Below, piece by piece: positions 26,965 to 35,857 of a DNA stretch of 64,000 nt (within the stretch, counting starts at the first letter, position 1; every line of letters begins with the position of its first letter). Source of the DNA: Thiotrichaceae bacterium UBA4486. Its GTDB lineage: Bacteria; Pseudomonadota; Gammaproteobacteria; Eutrophobiales; Eutrophobiaceae. The stretch is from contig DGNS01000009.1 in assembly GCA_002389045.1 (NCBI GenBank), positions 513,608 to 577,607 of the forward strand, written 5' to 3'. Under the pieces are notes generated by a model that saw nothing but the letters and a program-made list of their open reading frames with translations, was not told the origin of the DNA and searched no databases. Both the position numbers and the translations under genes were made by a program.

Positions 26965-27807
26965 TCAGGCCGCCTTCTGAAAATGCATGATGCCCCAGGC
27001 AAGATAACCTTTACTGCCGGCCTCAATCCAGTGACCCAGCCCCTGGTGCATGCGCTCGATGTATTCACTGGAGACCCACTGCTGCAATTCCTCACGACGG
27101 GAAGTGAGTTCATCGCGTACACGCGAATAATGACAAACCAGTTGCGGCGTCAGGTCGCGTATATTCAGTTCTTTCCAGCCCAGGCGTTCGGCCTGCTGAC
27201 GATAAAAAGCAAACGAACCGAGCGAGTCCAGATGAATGCGATCCAGCACCGGCTGCAGCACGCCTTGCGGGCAATCGTCGGCCTGCATGGGATCAGTGAA
27301 GATGATTTCACCACCGGGCATCAGCACCCGGTCAACCTCGTCCATGACTTTCGCCCGCTCACCGGAATGCAAAATGGAATCCTGTGACCAGGCAATATCA
27401 AATTTTTTGTCATCGTAAGTGAGATTCTCAAAACTGCCGTCAATCACCTCGATACGATCCTGAAGTCCCTGTTCGGCAGTGATCTCCCGGTTACGGGCGT
27501 TCTGGGCCTCGCTGAGATTGATACAACTGACACGGCAGCCGTAGGTTCCGGCCAGCCAGCGGGCCGCGCCGCCGTAACCGGCGCCGAGATCAATGACACG
27601 TGAATCGCTGTTCAGCCCCTTGAGTTCTTCGGCCATGGTCGCCACCGTGCGTTGCGACGCCGTGGCGATATCTTCATCGACATCATTATATATGCCGACA
27701 TGAATGTCCTCGCCACCCCAGATGTGAAAATAGAAATTGTCGGCATCATCACTGTTGTAATAGCTCTGCGCCGTTTGTACGACTTCTGAGTATTGTTCAG
27801 TATTCAT
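26965..27807 (-). CDS. Sarcosine/dimethylglycine N-methyltransferase
   Basis: A 280-residue class I SAM methyltransferase. It starts QTAQSYYNSDDADNFYFHIW then GGEDIHVGIYND, closely like the SDMT enzymes of halophilic bacteria, then VIDLGAGYGGAARWLA (SAM motif I) and QDSILHSG. It carries out sarcosine to dimethylglycine to betaine. The ATG at 27807 is preferred (matches family N-terminus); a GTG at 27816 overlapping the upstream stop is also possible. It follows GSMT by 5 bp, so one transcript makes the complete three-step pathway. Confidence 0.9.
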   Translation of the reverse strand: MNTEQYSEVVQTAQSYYNSDDADNFYFHIWGGEDIHVGIYNDVDEDIATASQRTVATMAEELKGLNSDSRVIDLGAGYGGAARWLAGTYGCRVSCINLSEAQNARNREITAEQGLQDRIEVIDGSFENLTYDDKKFDIAWSQDSILHSGERAKVMDEVDRVLMPGGEIIFTDPMQADDCPQGVLQPVLDRIHLDSLGSFAFYRQQAERLGWKELNIRDLTPQLVCHYSRVRDELTSRREELQQWVSSEYIERMHQGLGHWIEAGSKGYLAWGIMHFQKAA

Positions 27808-27812
27808 TGTGA

Positions 27813-28625
27813 TCACTCGTCGGTTTCCACATATTGTTTGGAGGCCACATGCACGAAAAAGTCCGGCTCGGACATTTTATAGGTCTCCTTGAAATCACCA
27901 TAGGTGACCACGTCCTGGAAACCCACTTCCTTCATCAACCGCTGCACGTAGTTCTTGCGCAGGGGAAACATGTTCAGGTGATAGGTATCGCCATCCTTGA
28001 ATTCGTAGCGAAAGCGGGCCAGGGTTTCATCCACGTGCTCGGGAGTCGCGGTAACTTCGTCTCCACCATAGTAGTAGTTGTGTGTGGGCTTGGCGTCGGC
28101 ATCCAGGATGGCGTCGTAGTTACGATGATCCAGGATCAGGATGCCGTCATGACGCAAGGTCGCATAATATTCGGCCAGTGACTTGCGGCGGTCGTTTTCC
28201 TTGTGCAAATGCGTAAACGAATTGCCAAGACAAATCACCGCATCGTACAAATCATGCACACTCTTGTTCAGCCAGCGCCAGTCCGCATGTATGGTTCTGA
28301 GAATATGTCCACGCTTGCGCGCGTTTTCAAAGGCCTTGGCAAGCATGGCCGGACTGCCGTCGGCACTGGTCACCTCGAAACCGGCTTCCAGCAACTGCAC
28401 CGAGTGATAGCCGGTGCCGGTAGCCACATCGAGGATTTTCATGGCGCCGTGTTCTTTCAGCACCTCGATGAAAAAATTACCCTCGGCCTCGGCGCGGCCG
28501 TCCCAGTCGATGAGGTTATCCCATTTGTTCACAAATGAATTGACGTACTCCTCGACGTATTTGTCGGTATCACGCACGCTGAGCGGGTCTTTGCCGTAAT
28601 CCTGTTTGCTTTTTGTTTGTACCAT
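27813..28625 (-). CDS. Glycine/sarcosine N-methyltransferase
   Basis: A 270-residue class I SAM methyltransferase similar to extremophile GSMT: YVNSFVNKWDNLIDWDGRAEAEG at the start, ILDVATGTGYHS (SAM motif I), VICLGNSFTHL and LDHRNYDAILD. It converts glycine to sarcosine and dimethylglycine using three SAM-dependent rounds shared with SDMT. First gene of the betaine operon; the leader is about 300 nt from a predicted promoter at 28935-28963. This pathway is known in halophilic Ectothiorhodospiraceae and some actinobacteria and cyanobacteria, and marks the host as salt-tolerant. Confidence 0.92.
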   Translation of the reverse strand: MVQTKSKQDYGKDPLSVRDTDKYVEEYVNSFVNKWDNLIDWDGRAEAEGNFFIEVLKEHGAMKILDVATGTGYHSVQLLEAGFEVTSADGSPAMLAKAFENARKRGHILRTIHADWRWLNKSVHDLYDAVICLGNSFTHLHKENDRRKSLAEYYATLRHDGILILDHRNYDAILDADAKPTHNYYYGGDEVTATPEHVDETLARFRYEFKDGDTYHLNMFPLRKNYVQRLMKEVGFQDVVTYGDFKETYKMSEPDFFVHVASKQYVETDE

Positions 28626-29079
28626 AATTGTTTACCACGTTTCCTGTTAGTCGATAGCAACCGGTCGGTCAATGAACCGGCTTTACCAGAAATCCGGTTT
28701 TCGTATTCATCAACAACAAACTGATTGTTATTTTTTATGTCATGCAGATCACCTGTGAGAAGGTTTACCACACGTTTTGATGCCGGCGACCGTGAGCGGT
28801 CAGCGGCACTTTGACAGGTGTTTTACACCCGGGCAGAAAGTCTCAAGCGTATGCCTGGATATAAAAAATCCGCATGCATAACGTCCATGACTCGAAAAAA
28901 AATTTACGAAATCCATGTAGTTACAAGTGACAGTACTATAAGGGAGGCAGACGGGATAATCAAATGACAGGACTTGTTGAAACCGTGTTAAACCGGTAAA
29001 AACACTTGAAAACTCATAGGCCTGGACAGAAAAACTAGAAACTGCCGAAGACCGTAAAGTCACGGCAATGCGGAAAATT
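28626..29079 (-). other. Long non-coding leader/intergenic stretch upstream of GSMT
   Basis: 454 bp without a supported gene. It contains the promoter of the betaine operon (28935-28963) and an approximately 300-nt untranslated leader. One short hairpin is seen on the minus strand (GGTGT-AAA-ACACC, near 28825). No known riboswitch consensus was recognised. Confidence 0.5.
28935..28963 (-). promoter_or_regulatory. Candidate sigma-70 promoter of the betaine operon
   Basis: On the minus strand TTGATT (28958-28963) and TATAGT (28935-28940) are 17 bp apart, a near-consensus arrangement. It is about 300 bp before the GSMT start codon. Confidence 0.6.
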
Positions 29080-29436
29080 TCACTTCCTGGCGAGCTTTTG
29101 CCGGTAAAAGGCTTCCTGAAAAACCGGTGAATCCGTGCCGCCGCGATGCAGCTTCATGAGTAAATAATTCATCCGCCGGCCCAATGTCTCGCGCTGTTCC
29201 GTGGAAACGGCTGCTGCAAGCATCCCATCCAGTGAGGCGATCTCCCGGCGCAGGCTGATTTCCTCGGGCAGGAACCCGGAATTTTTCAGCAACCGCCAGG
29301 CGACACGCAAGTCTTCGGGCACCAGGCTGTCATCGTCGAGAACCAGCGGCCTGCCCTCGCCCGGCAGATTATCGAATTCACCGCGGGCTGACGCCTCGGT
29401 AATTTTTCGCTCGGCAAGTTGATCAATCAATAACAT
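29080..29436 (-). CDS. DUF1992 (DnaJ-homologue subfamily C28-type) protein
   Basis: A 118-residue protein with ERKITEASARGEFDNLPGEGRPL near the start, the DUF1992 signature, followed by a conserved helical part with the pattern RVAWRLLKNSGFLPEEI. Bacterial members are unstudied; eukaryotic relatives are J-domain-like proteins but no HPD motif is present here. Function not assigned. Single gene, with DUF1840 gene 42 bp upstream and in the same direction. Confidence 0.82.
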   Translation of the reverse strand: MLLIDQLAERKITEASARGEFDNLPGEGRPLVLDDDSLVPEDLRVAWRLLKNSGFLPEEISLRREIASLDGMLAAAVSTEQRETLGRRMNYLLMKLHRGGTDSPVFQEAFYRQKLARK

Positions 29437-29478
29437 GGAACAGGTACAGGCGGTTTTACCGGTCCGCTCAGCCGGCGT

Positions 29479-29802
29479 TTACTTCTGGCGCCACATAATG
29501 CCGGTTTCATCCGCCGCCGCGGCTTTCAGCATTTCCAGCAGTGGATATGCCCGCGCGCTGATGCCCACTGCAGGCGCATCCCCGTTTTCATCCTGGTTGC
29601 CGTTCGAAGAATCCGCAACTTCTTCCTTTTGCTGTTCGGCACTCACTGCCTGCTGCAATCGCTCCAGCACCGCCGGCACATCCTCGGCGAATATTCCACC
29701 GGGGATATGACCGCTCTGTCCCATCAGTTTGAGCAGGTGTCTGGCGACATCCGCAAACATGGTGATGTCGCCGGACGCAGTGGATGAAAATATGACTAAC
29801 AT
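29479..29802 (-). CDS. DUF1840 family protein
   Basis: A 107-residue protein starting MLVIFSSTASGDITMFADVA, which is the DUF1840 pattern, followed by a low-complexity acidic linker (about 60-80) and a conserved helical end (ARAYPLLEMLKAAAADE). Cytosolic; function unknown. Likely cotranscribed with the DUF1992 gene. Confidence 0.78.
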   Translation of the reverse strand: MLVIFSSTASGDITMFADVARHLLKLMGQSGHIPGGIFAEDVPAVLERLQQAVSAEQQKEEVADSSNGNQDENGDAPAVGISARAYPLLEMLKAAAADETGIMWRQK

Positions 29803-29958
29803 GTCTCGCTCCTGATTCCGGAGTTCTGTTTCGATAATCTGAACCGAATGAATTACAGCATACTACAGGCAGTTGAGATCATCAGCCAGGCAGGTATTAC
29901 TGATGGGAACGGAAGCTGGAAGGCATCCGCAACCGTTTACGGTCACGGATTCTGACGC

Positions 29959-30231
29959 CTAGCGGCGCCGGCCGCGATTGTTGCCCCTGGCGCGATTGTC
30001 CTCGAAACGAACCTTGAGAAAGTTGCCTTCCCAGGATTTGCCATCGAGTCCGGCAATGGCGGCGCGGGCCTCATGCCCTTCCATCTCAAGAAATCCGAAC
30101 CCCTTGCAGGTGCCGGAAAACAGGTCCTTGGCAAGTTTAATAGAATGAACGCGACCGTACTGTGAAAACAGTTCCTGTACGCCGTTCTCGGTGCTGGTGG
30201 GTGGCAAACTGCCAACGTAAAGTTTTTTCAG
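29959..30231 (-). CDS. RNA-recognition-motif protein, apparent CTG start
   Basis: A 90-residue RRM protein: KLYVGSLPP (RNP2), then KGFGFLEM (RNP1), and an Arg/Gly/Asn-rich tail (DNRARGNNRGRRR). This is the small glycine-rich RNA-binding type that is often cold-induced. The only start in the right place is CTG at 30231, with CGGAG 7 nt upstream; the ATG in between (30238) is out of frame and the in-frame TTG at 30273 lies inside the terminator hairpin of the upstream csp gene. So either a CTG start is used or the assembly has an error. It lies 76 bp after the cold-shock gene in the same direction. Confidence 0.78.
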   Translation of the reverse strand: MKKLYVGSLPPTSTENGVQELFSQYGRVHSIKLAKDLFSGTCKGFGFLEMEGHEARAAIAGLDGKSWEGNFLKVRFEDNRARGNNRGRRR

Positions 30232-30259
30232 TGTGCATCTCCGTTTGATCGATTTAATG

Positions 30260-30283
30260 AAAAAACCCCGCAATCAAGCGGGG
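30260..30283 (-). terminator. Rho-independent terminator after the cold-shock gene
   Basis: CCCCGC-AATCAA-GCGGGG (6-bp GC stem) is followed on the minus strand by six T. On the plus strand five T follow too, so it may act in both directions. Confidence 0.85.
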
Positions 30284-30307
30284 TTTTTATTATTCAGGCT
30301 GGCTGGT

Positions 30308-30508
30308 TCAGACCTGTACGTTCTGTGCCTGCGGTCCCTTGGGGCCGTTTTCCACATCAAACGTCACTTCCTGACCTTCCGCCAGGGTACGAAAACCCTG
30401 CGCGGCAATGGCGGAGAAATGTACAAACACATCCTTGCTGCCATCGGAAGGGGTGATGAATCCGAAACCCTTGGATTCGTTGAACCATTTTACGGTACCT
30501 GTTGCCAT
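30308..30508 (-). CDS. Cold-shock domain protein (CspA family)
   Basis: A 66-residue OB-fold protein: [18 protein letters not shown] (RNP1 KGFGFI) and [10 protein letters not shown] (RNP2) with the usual C-terminus. It binds single-stranded RNA/DNA and acts as an RNA chaperone. GAGG 8 nt before the ATG supports the start. Upstream about 370 bp is free of genes on this strand, consistent with the long structured leaders of csp mRNAs. Which Csp paralogue (A, C, E) cannot be said. Confidence 0.93.
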   Translation of the reverse strand: MATGTVKWFNESKGFGFITPSDGSKDVFVHFSAIAAQGFRTLAEGQEVTFDVENGPKGPQAQNVQV

Positions 30509-30878
30509 GTTTATTACCTCATTGTATGGATTGGTGGTGGAGCGTGTTACAAGTCTTGCGAGGTAATAAACAGGAGAAAACTTCTGATATAACCATCTTA
30601 GAATGTAGCGCCAGGTAAAACTATAGCCGACCCTGAGCCACCATACCAGTAATTATTCATTGAATTTCCGCGTCTTAACCCCTGTCGCCGGCTTTGCCCG
30701 CGCGTCCGCTATGCGATTCGGCAATTCAGCGGAGCATGTTCTATAGTTATAGTGAGAAGTAACCGTGATGATTTACGCTCATTCACAATTGAGGCATGAT
30801 GCCCGTCAGGCCTCGGGTGATGATTCGTAACTCATTGATATAATTATTAAATCAAAACAATAGAGGCAGGGAACTGCA
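30509..30878. other. Intergenic stretch with csp leader and small-gene promoter
   Basis: 370 bp without a gene. It should hold the csp leader on the minus strand; on the plus strand an extended -10 (TGATATAAT, 30836-30844) lies about 35 bp before the hypothetical gene at 30879. No other structure was recognised. Confidence 0.5.
30836..30844 (+). promoter_or_regulatory. Extended -10 element for the 87-residue gene
   Basis: TGATATAAT is a complete extended -10 (TGn plus TATAAT). No good -35 is found, as is usual for extended -10 promoters. The leader to the ATG at 30879 would be about 28 nt. Confidence 0.55.
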
Positions 30879-31142
30879 ATGCTGACCTTTGAAGACTGCG
30901 TCGAACTGAGCGAGTTGCCCGAGGATGTCATCCAGGCCATCGCTGTGCACGACCATATACCCATGATCATCGCGCTCGAAATGGGCGTGAAAATGAAAGA
31001 CACTCCGGCCGGACAGCGCCGGATTTGTCAATGTATCCGCGACGATATCGACCACTACCGGGAGATCGGTGACCGCAGGCACTGCCAGTATTACGAGGAC
31101 GTGCTCAGGCGGTTCGAATCGACCCTCCCGGGATTGCAGTAA
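30879..31142 (+). CDS. Hypothetical 87-residue helical protein
   Basis: A small acidic protein, predicted mostly helical, with CxC (residues about 50-52) in RRICQCIRDDIDHYREIGDRRHCQYYEDVL. GGCAGGGA is 7-10 nt before the ATG, and an extended -10 lies upstream, so it is well equipped for expression. Not recognised as a named family. Two neighbouring His/Cys groups could bind a metal, but this is only suggestive. Confidence 0.65.
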   Translation: MLTFEDCVELSELPEDVIQAIAVHDHIPMIIALEMGVKMKDTPAGQRRICQCIRDDIDHYREIGDRRHCQYYEDVLRRFESTLPGLQ

Positions 31143-31153
31143 ACCTTGCGGGA

Positions 31154-31570
31154 CTATTTGGCATTCAGCGCCCGTGTCGCCGCCCGGTAATCCTTTGGCC
31201 TGACCCACAGGATCATGCCGAAGCGTCCGGCGCCGGCGGCCACGGCATCCACGGCCACGACGTTGATCTTTTCATCCGCGAGCCGCTTGAGCACCTTGTG
31301 CACCACACCGACCTCGTCATTGCCCTGAACGAGAAAAGCTTTTTTGGTGTCACTCAGGCGCCAGCCTTCTTTTTTCGCCAACCGCCGGATGGCCGGCATA
31401 GTATCAGAAACGAAATCCACCTGGGATTTGCCGCCGCCGGCCGGGAAACCGGTAAAGGCCAGCAGGTTGATTCCGGCTTCCGCCAGCGCTGCGAGTATTT
31501 TTTCCCCTTGTCCCGCGCGAGACGGAATTTTCATCTTGCAGTAATTCACCTTCAGTGTCCGGTAGGCCAT
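31154..31570 (-). CDS. Two-ACT-like-domain regulatory protein
   Basis: A 138-residue protein made of two ACT-like halves, GQGEKILAALAEAGINLLAFTGF and VGVVHKVLKRLADEKINVVAVDAV, typical of free-standing ACT domain proteins that bind amino acids or other small ligands. The ATG at 31570 has GAGAGGGA just before it; the longer frame to 31723 is not supported. No enzymatic domain is attached. Convergent with the 87-residue gene (11 bp between stops). Confidence 0.78.
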   Translation of the reverse strand: MAYRTLKVNYCKMKIPSRAGQGEKILAALAEAGINLLAFTGFPAGGGKSQVDFVSDTMPAIRRLAKKEGWRLSDTKKAFLVQGNDEVGVVHKVLKRLADEKINVVAVDAVAAGAGRFGMILWVRPKDYRAATRALNAK

Positions 31571-31736
31571 GTTCCCTCTCCTCTTTTGTGTTTTTGTGTG
31601 TTCATGATCAAGTTTAGCTGCTGCCAGCAACATCACAACTCGAGTCCGTGGATTATAGCGACAAGACATTGAACGCTTTTTCAATATATACAGCCATGTA
31701 TTACACTTGAGCGGTGGCGACAATCTTACAATTCCG

Positions 31737-33578
31737 ATGAGCAGCGAACCCTCTCCCCTTGCCCTGCAACCAGGCTATGAGCTGCACTGGTATCGCATCG
31801 AACGCGTCCTTGGCCAGGGCGCATTCGGCATTACCTACCTGGCCCACGACATCAACCTGGACCGCGAAGTGGCCATCAAGGAATACCTGCCGGGACAATT
31901 TTCGACCCGCGATGACAACCTCACGGTCAAGCCCACCACCGCCGAACAGAAAGATGATTTTGACTGGGGACTGAAACGTTTCATCAGCGAAGCACGCACA
32001 CTGACCCGCTTTGAACACCCGAACCTGGTCAGGGTATTCAATGTCTTTGAAGTCAACGGAACCGCCTACATGGTGATGAACTACGAGGTGGGCAAAAGCC
32101 TGCAACAAATCCTCAAAACGCGCAAAACGCTGCGCGAAGACGAAATCACCCGTATCCTCAACCCGCTCATGAACGGCCTGGAAATGATGCATGAAAAGGG
32201 TTTCGTGCACCGGGATATCAAGCCGGGAAACATCTATATCCGCGGCGACGGCAGCCCGGTGCTGCTGGATTTCGGTTCCGCGCGCCAGACCCGTGCCGCC
32301 GCCGGCCGTGACGGCCACGATGATCCGCAGACACTGACGGCACTGGTCTCTCCCGGTTACGCGCCCATTGAGCAATACGGTTCCAGGAGTGACCGCCAGG
32401 GTCCGTGGACCGACATTTATGGACTCGGCGCCACCGCCTACCGCGCCATCAGCGGGGTCATGCCCGTAGCGGCCGTGGATCGCAGTGAAGCCATCGTCCA
32501 TGACGGCAAGGATCCCTACCTGCCCCTGGCTGAAGCGCTCAAGGAACGCTACTCGGCCGGCTTTCTCGCCGCCATCGACCACGCGCTCGCCTTCCGCGCC
32601 GATGACCGGCCGCAGAGCATGGAGGCATGGCGCGGGGAATTTCCAGTCATCACCGGAGAAGCTGGAGCTCAGCCACAAACCGGGAAAGACAGCACAGAAT
32701 CCGAACCGCGGACACAGGTGCTCGAAAACAGTGAGGCCGAAACCATCGATCTGTCCGCGGCCGCGGATGAGAAAACAGAGCCGTTGGACACGGCATCCAC
32801 CGGCGAAGCCGATACAGTTGTCCTGACCGCACCGGCAGCGGCCCGGCGCAAAACCCTGCTTGCCGTGGCCGGCGGTATCGTGGTGATCATTCTGCTCGGG
32901 GTGCTTTATTCCGGCGGCGATGAGCCCGAGCCAATCAATGAAATCACCGCGACCGAAGCGGCTACAGCACGCCCGCTGGATGAACTGGTAATGGTCGAGG
33001 AACCAGTGGTGGAACCGCCGCCCGCTCCGGAGATCACTCAGGAAGATACCAGGAAGCAGGAGCAAATCGATGAATTACACCGCTTGGCGAAAGCCGATAT
33101 CGAGGCCCTGCGCCTGACCAGCCCCAAAGACAACAACGCGTTCGATAAATACCTGGCCATCCTGAAACTCGACGAAAACAACGAAGCCGCGCAACAGGGC
33201 ATCGTCGCCATCTCCGATAAATACGTGACCCTGGCCTACGGCGCCATGGCGTCGGGCAAGCTTGACCATGCCGAATCCTATCTCAACAAGGCCGCGGTTA
33301 TTGTCCCTGATTCAGCGAAAATCGCCGCGGCGAGCCGGGCGCTGGACGATAAACGCGCGGCCCCGGCAGCCGCCGCTACAACGGCGACTGCGCCTTCAGC
33401 ATCAGAGTCACCGGCCCGGGAAAACGGTGCAACGGCAACACCCGCCGAAGAGGAAAACCAGAGTTTCTGGAACAAGGTGAAAAAGTGGCACGAGGAAAAT
33501 GTTGAACACGGCAAACTACGGACAACCGCCGATGACGACTCACTGGATGCGCGCATCAAGCGGGATATGGGAAATTAG
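31737..33578 (+). CDS. Membrane-anchored Hanks-type Ser/Thr protein kinase
   Basis: A 613-residue protein. The kinase domain (about 20-310) has the Gly loop GQGAFG (26-31), AIKEY with Lys48, HRDIKPGN (158-165) and DFG (178-180), all intact. A Pro/Glu-rich linker leads to one membrane helix (about 369-388, LLAVAGGIVVIILLGVLY), and the periplasmic part has a helical TPR-like section (about 440-530) and a low-complexity Ala-rich tail. ATG 31737 is chosen over the TTG at 31707. The extracytoplasmic part has no PASTA repeats, so its signal is unknown. No phosphatase gene adjoins it. Confidence 0.88.
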   Translation: MSSEPSPLALQPGYELHWYRIERVLGQGAFGITYLAHDINLDREVAIKEYLPGQFSTRDDNLTVKPTTAEQKDDFDWGLKRFISEARTLTRFEHPNLVRVFNVFEVNGTAYMVMNYEVGKSLQQILKTRKTLREDEITRILNPLMNGLEMMHEKGFVHRDIKPGNIYIRGDGSPVLLDFGSARQTRAAAGRDGHDDPQTLTALVSPGYAPIEQYGSRSDRQGPWTDIYGLGATAYRAISGVMPVAAVDRSEAIVHDGKDPYLPLAEALKERYSAGFLAAIDHALAFRADDRPQSMEAWRGEFPVITGEAGAQPQTGKDSTESEPRTQVLENSEAETIDLSAAADEKTEPLDTASTGEADTVVLTAPAAARRKTLLAVAGGIVVIILLGVLYSGGDEPEPINEITATEAATARPLDELVMVEEPVVEPPPAPEITQEDTRKQEQIDELHRLAKADIEALRLTSPKDNNAFDKYLAILKLDENNEAAQQGIVAISDKYVTLAYGAMASGKLDHAESYLNKAAVIVPDSAKIAAASRALDDKRAAPAAAATTATAPSASESPARENGATATPAEEENQSFWNKVKKWHEENVEHGKLRTTADDDSLDARIKRDMGN

Positions 33579-34071
33579 TGACTTATGACAGAACCGGTTC
33601 TCCATCTTCATAGACATGTGCAGTTAGATGTAATACCAACCAATCAATATGGTGAGCACCGGTTCCCTTTAGTTGCTCGCCATTAAGCGGGCATTCTATA
33701 ACACCCTAATTTAAAGTATTGTCTTTACACATTAAGATACAGTGCCCGCTGTGACATTAATAAATGCACTTTCATAACCGATATGATGGAATTCATTCGA
33801 TAGCTTTCCCACAGTCTCGATCTTGCTACAGTATAAATGCAAAAGGCATTGGGTTCTGTGGATGGCTCCTTAATGAAGCTGCATTGCATCTTCATCGCTG
33901 TAGATCAGTATACTGAAATCACACAACTGCCTGCACATTTACTATTCTTACCATAAGCATAATTTCAAACTGGTACGGGCGGCAAAAATTTGATCATATC
34001 CTCAAAAATGGTCCCGCACGACATAGTGGGCGTGCGAGACCAGATTAGATTATCCCGTCACAGACAGGTTT
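33579..34071. other. AT-rich gene-free stretch with one large hairpin
   Basis: 493 bp with no supported gene and distinctly lower G+C than its neighbours. Near its right end, GTCcCGCACG (34011-34020) and CGTGCGaGAC (34031-34040) form a 10-bp stem with one mismatch and a 10-nt loop; it may terminate the minus-strand frame at 34072. The stretch marks the left side of a scar carrying an IS remnant. Confidence 0.45.
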
Positions 34072-34419
34072 TCAGATATGGAATATCTGGTTGGCGATGA
34101 CCACGATTACCAGGCCGGCACCCAGTGCCAACCAGGGCTTGATTCCCGCTTTGGTCTCATTCAACCGGCCATGGTCTGCATGTAGATCGATGCGCATGCG
34201 TTCCGGGAACTGTCCCTTATCGACGAAGTAGTGTCGATACCAGAATACCGGTAGCACCGCAGCGATGACAAAGATACCGGTCATCAGGGTCCCGGGACCA
34301 CAAACATTGGCGCCTGAGCCCAGCAGGAAGGCGTTGACATAAGCCAACACGAAACCGACCGCCATAAGCCAGCCCGGATTTCTCACCAATGAATTGAAAA
34401 AGGCCGTGCCTCGTGGCAT
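34072..34419 (-). CDS. Hypothetical membrane protein, possibly the 3' remnant of an APC-type permease
   Basis: A 115-residue frame (ATG 34419) with three membrane helices and a cytoplasmic stretch VFWYRHYFVDKGQFPERM that resembles the C-terminus of amino-acid permeases of the APC superfamily. It stands alone: the region upstream belongs to an IS1380 transposase stub on the other strand, as if the 5' part was removed by insertion. A cupin-XRE regulator, a type often paired with permeases, lies 480 bp away. Either a small membrane protein or a truncated permease; the latter is favoured but uncertain. Confidence 0.45.
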   Translation of the reverse strand: MPRGTAFFNSLVRNPGWLMAVGFVLAYVNAFLLGSGANVCGPGTLMTGIFVIAAVLPVFWYRHYFVDKGQFPERMRIDLHADHGRLNETKAGIKPWLALGAGLVIVVIANQIFHI

Positions 34420-34468
34420 AAATGTATGTGCAAACAAGCACTTATGAACAGCTGAGGAACACAGGCTT

Positions 34469-34837
34469 ATGAACACAGAGTGTAGCGCAACCCAACTGGA
34501 ATTTCACGGCATGGGACGGCATCCTGTCATCGGTCAATTTAACGGTGAACGCCTCAGTTCCGATGGCGGCGGTGTCTTGTTACGAGAGGTTGAGCAACGC
34601 ATGCAGATCCTCTCTCGCCTGAGCCGGTGCTTCACCAACTATCACGACCCCAAGCGTATCGAGCATGGGCTGGAGACCTTCATAAAATCGCCCCTAAAAC
34701 TCATCAACAATCCGGCAGGATGTACTGCTTTCGACCATCATATTGACTTTCCCGGTCACAGGCTACATGCTTTCTCTCCATTGGGCGTCCCGCTTGTAGA
34801 GACTTGGTACCGCTTCCTCGACGCAATAGATGTCTAG
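34469..34837 (+). pseudogene. IS1380-family transposase, N-terminal remnant
   Basis: The first about 75 residues match IS1380 transposases (FHGMGRHPVIGQFNGERLSS then SDGGGVLLREVEQRMQILSRL and HDPKRIEHGLETF). After that the sequence leaves the family: the remaining residues to the stop at 34837 show no DDE region. A full transposase is about 450 residues. No terminal inverted repeat was identified. It is the trace of an old insertion now disrupted. Confidence 0.75.
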
Positions 34838-34895
34838 AGAAGGAAACTGGACGCATATCGAGAGCACTCTGGACAAAGGGAGGGATTCTGGAAAA

Positions 34896-35612
34896 ATGGC
34901 AAATAAAAAAGCCAAGCCGACTTCCGCACCAGGGAAGGCTGGCAAGACCCGGAAAGACAAAGATAACTCCAAGGTAATGCCTCTTGCAGAGTGCGATCAC
35001 CCTGAGTTGGAGCCTACCAACGACGAGGACGAAGCCCCGCTGGGAAAGAGGCTGGGACAGGTAATGCGTCAGCACCGCCTACACAACCATCTTACACTGG
35101 CGGACGTCGCTGGCGGCGCCGGTATCAGCAGCGCCATGCTTAGTCGTATTGAGACAGGTGCCGCCACAGCAAGCTTCGACACCCTGACCCGCCTTGTCAA
35201 GACACTTGGCATCACATTCTCGACACTGTTCCGGGAACTGGAAGTCCCGCAGGGTCGAGCCCAACACATCAAGGCCAGAGACACCATGGAGGTGGTCCGC
35301 AGTGGCACCCGCAAGGGGTATGTCTATCGGTTACTGGCCTTTAACCAGGGTCCGCACAAATTGTTTGATCCCTTCCTCATAACCATGGACCACGAGAGCG
35401 AAGTCTATCCGCGCTTCGAACACCCTGGTATTGAGTTCATGTATATCCTGGAAGGAAAAATGGAATACCGCCATGGGAACCAGCTTTACATGCTGGAACC
35501 CGGTGATACGCTGACCTTTCCTGGCGAAATCGAGCATGGACCCGAAAAGCTGTTCAACGACCAAGTTACCTTCCTTGACGTTATCGTCTATGGAGACGGC
35601 AAACCAGGCTGA
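34896..35612 (+). CDS. XRE-family regulator with C-terminal cupin domain
   Basis: A 238-residue regulator: a lysine-rich N-terminus, an XRE-type HTH at about 50-105 (HNHLTLADVAGGAGISSAML, SRIETG), and a cupin at about 150-235 (HPGIEFMYILEGKMEY, LEPGDTLTFPGEIEHGPE). This class represses or activates nearby transport or catabolic genes in response to a small ligand. The ATG at 34896 is preferred because the upstream residues of the longer frame overlap the IS stub. No metabolic target is intact next to it; the truncated permease may have been one. Confidence 0.85.
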   Translation: MANKKAKPTSAPGKAGKTRKDKDNSKVMPLAECDHPELEPTNDEDEAPLGKRLGQVMRQHRLHNHLTLADVAGGAGISSAMLSRIETGAATASFDTLTRLVKTLGITFSTLFRELEVPQGRAQHIKARDTMEVVRSGTRKGYVYRLLAFNQGPHKLFDPFLITMDHESEVYPRFEHPGIEFMYILEGKMEYRHGNQLYMLEPGDTLTFPGEIEHGPEKLFNDQVTFLDVIVYGDGKPG

Positions 35613-35857
35613 GCACCGGGAGTGAACTACCTTATGAAGATATCTTCCGTGTAGAACCGGGGTTTCTCTTGTATTTATACCAGGCTTTTTTACGTAGAGT
35701 GATCATCCTTCAGGGACAGCGATTCCCGGCCATGCAAATAGGCGAAGCGGATGTGATTCAGTGCCCGATCTATTCGGCAGCATCCCACCGGGCAAGGATG
35801 TGTTAAGCCGGCGCTGCTGCGCCGTCCCTGCTTTATTACGGGTAAGTATAGTAATCG

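Noticed and set aside
29035..29070. A c-di-GMP (GEMM)-like core, GACCGTAAAGTCACGG, on the plus strand
   Set aside because: The first half of the GEMM motif is missing, and a plus-strand RNA here would run antisense into the DUF1992 gene. It forms a simple hairpin (TGCCG...CGGCA) only.
31701..33065. 454-residue frame antisense to the Ser/Thr kinase
   Set aside because: The kinase on the plus strand has all catalytic motifs; the antisense frame has no domain and no ribosome site.
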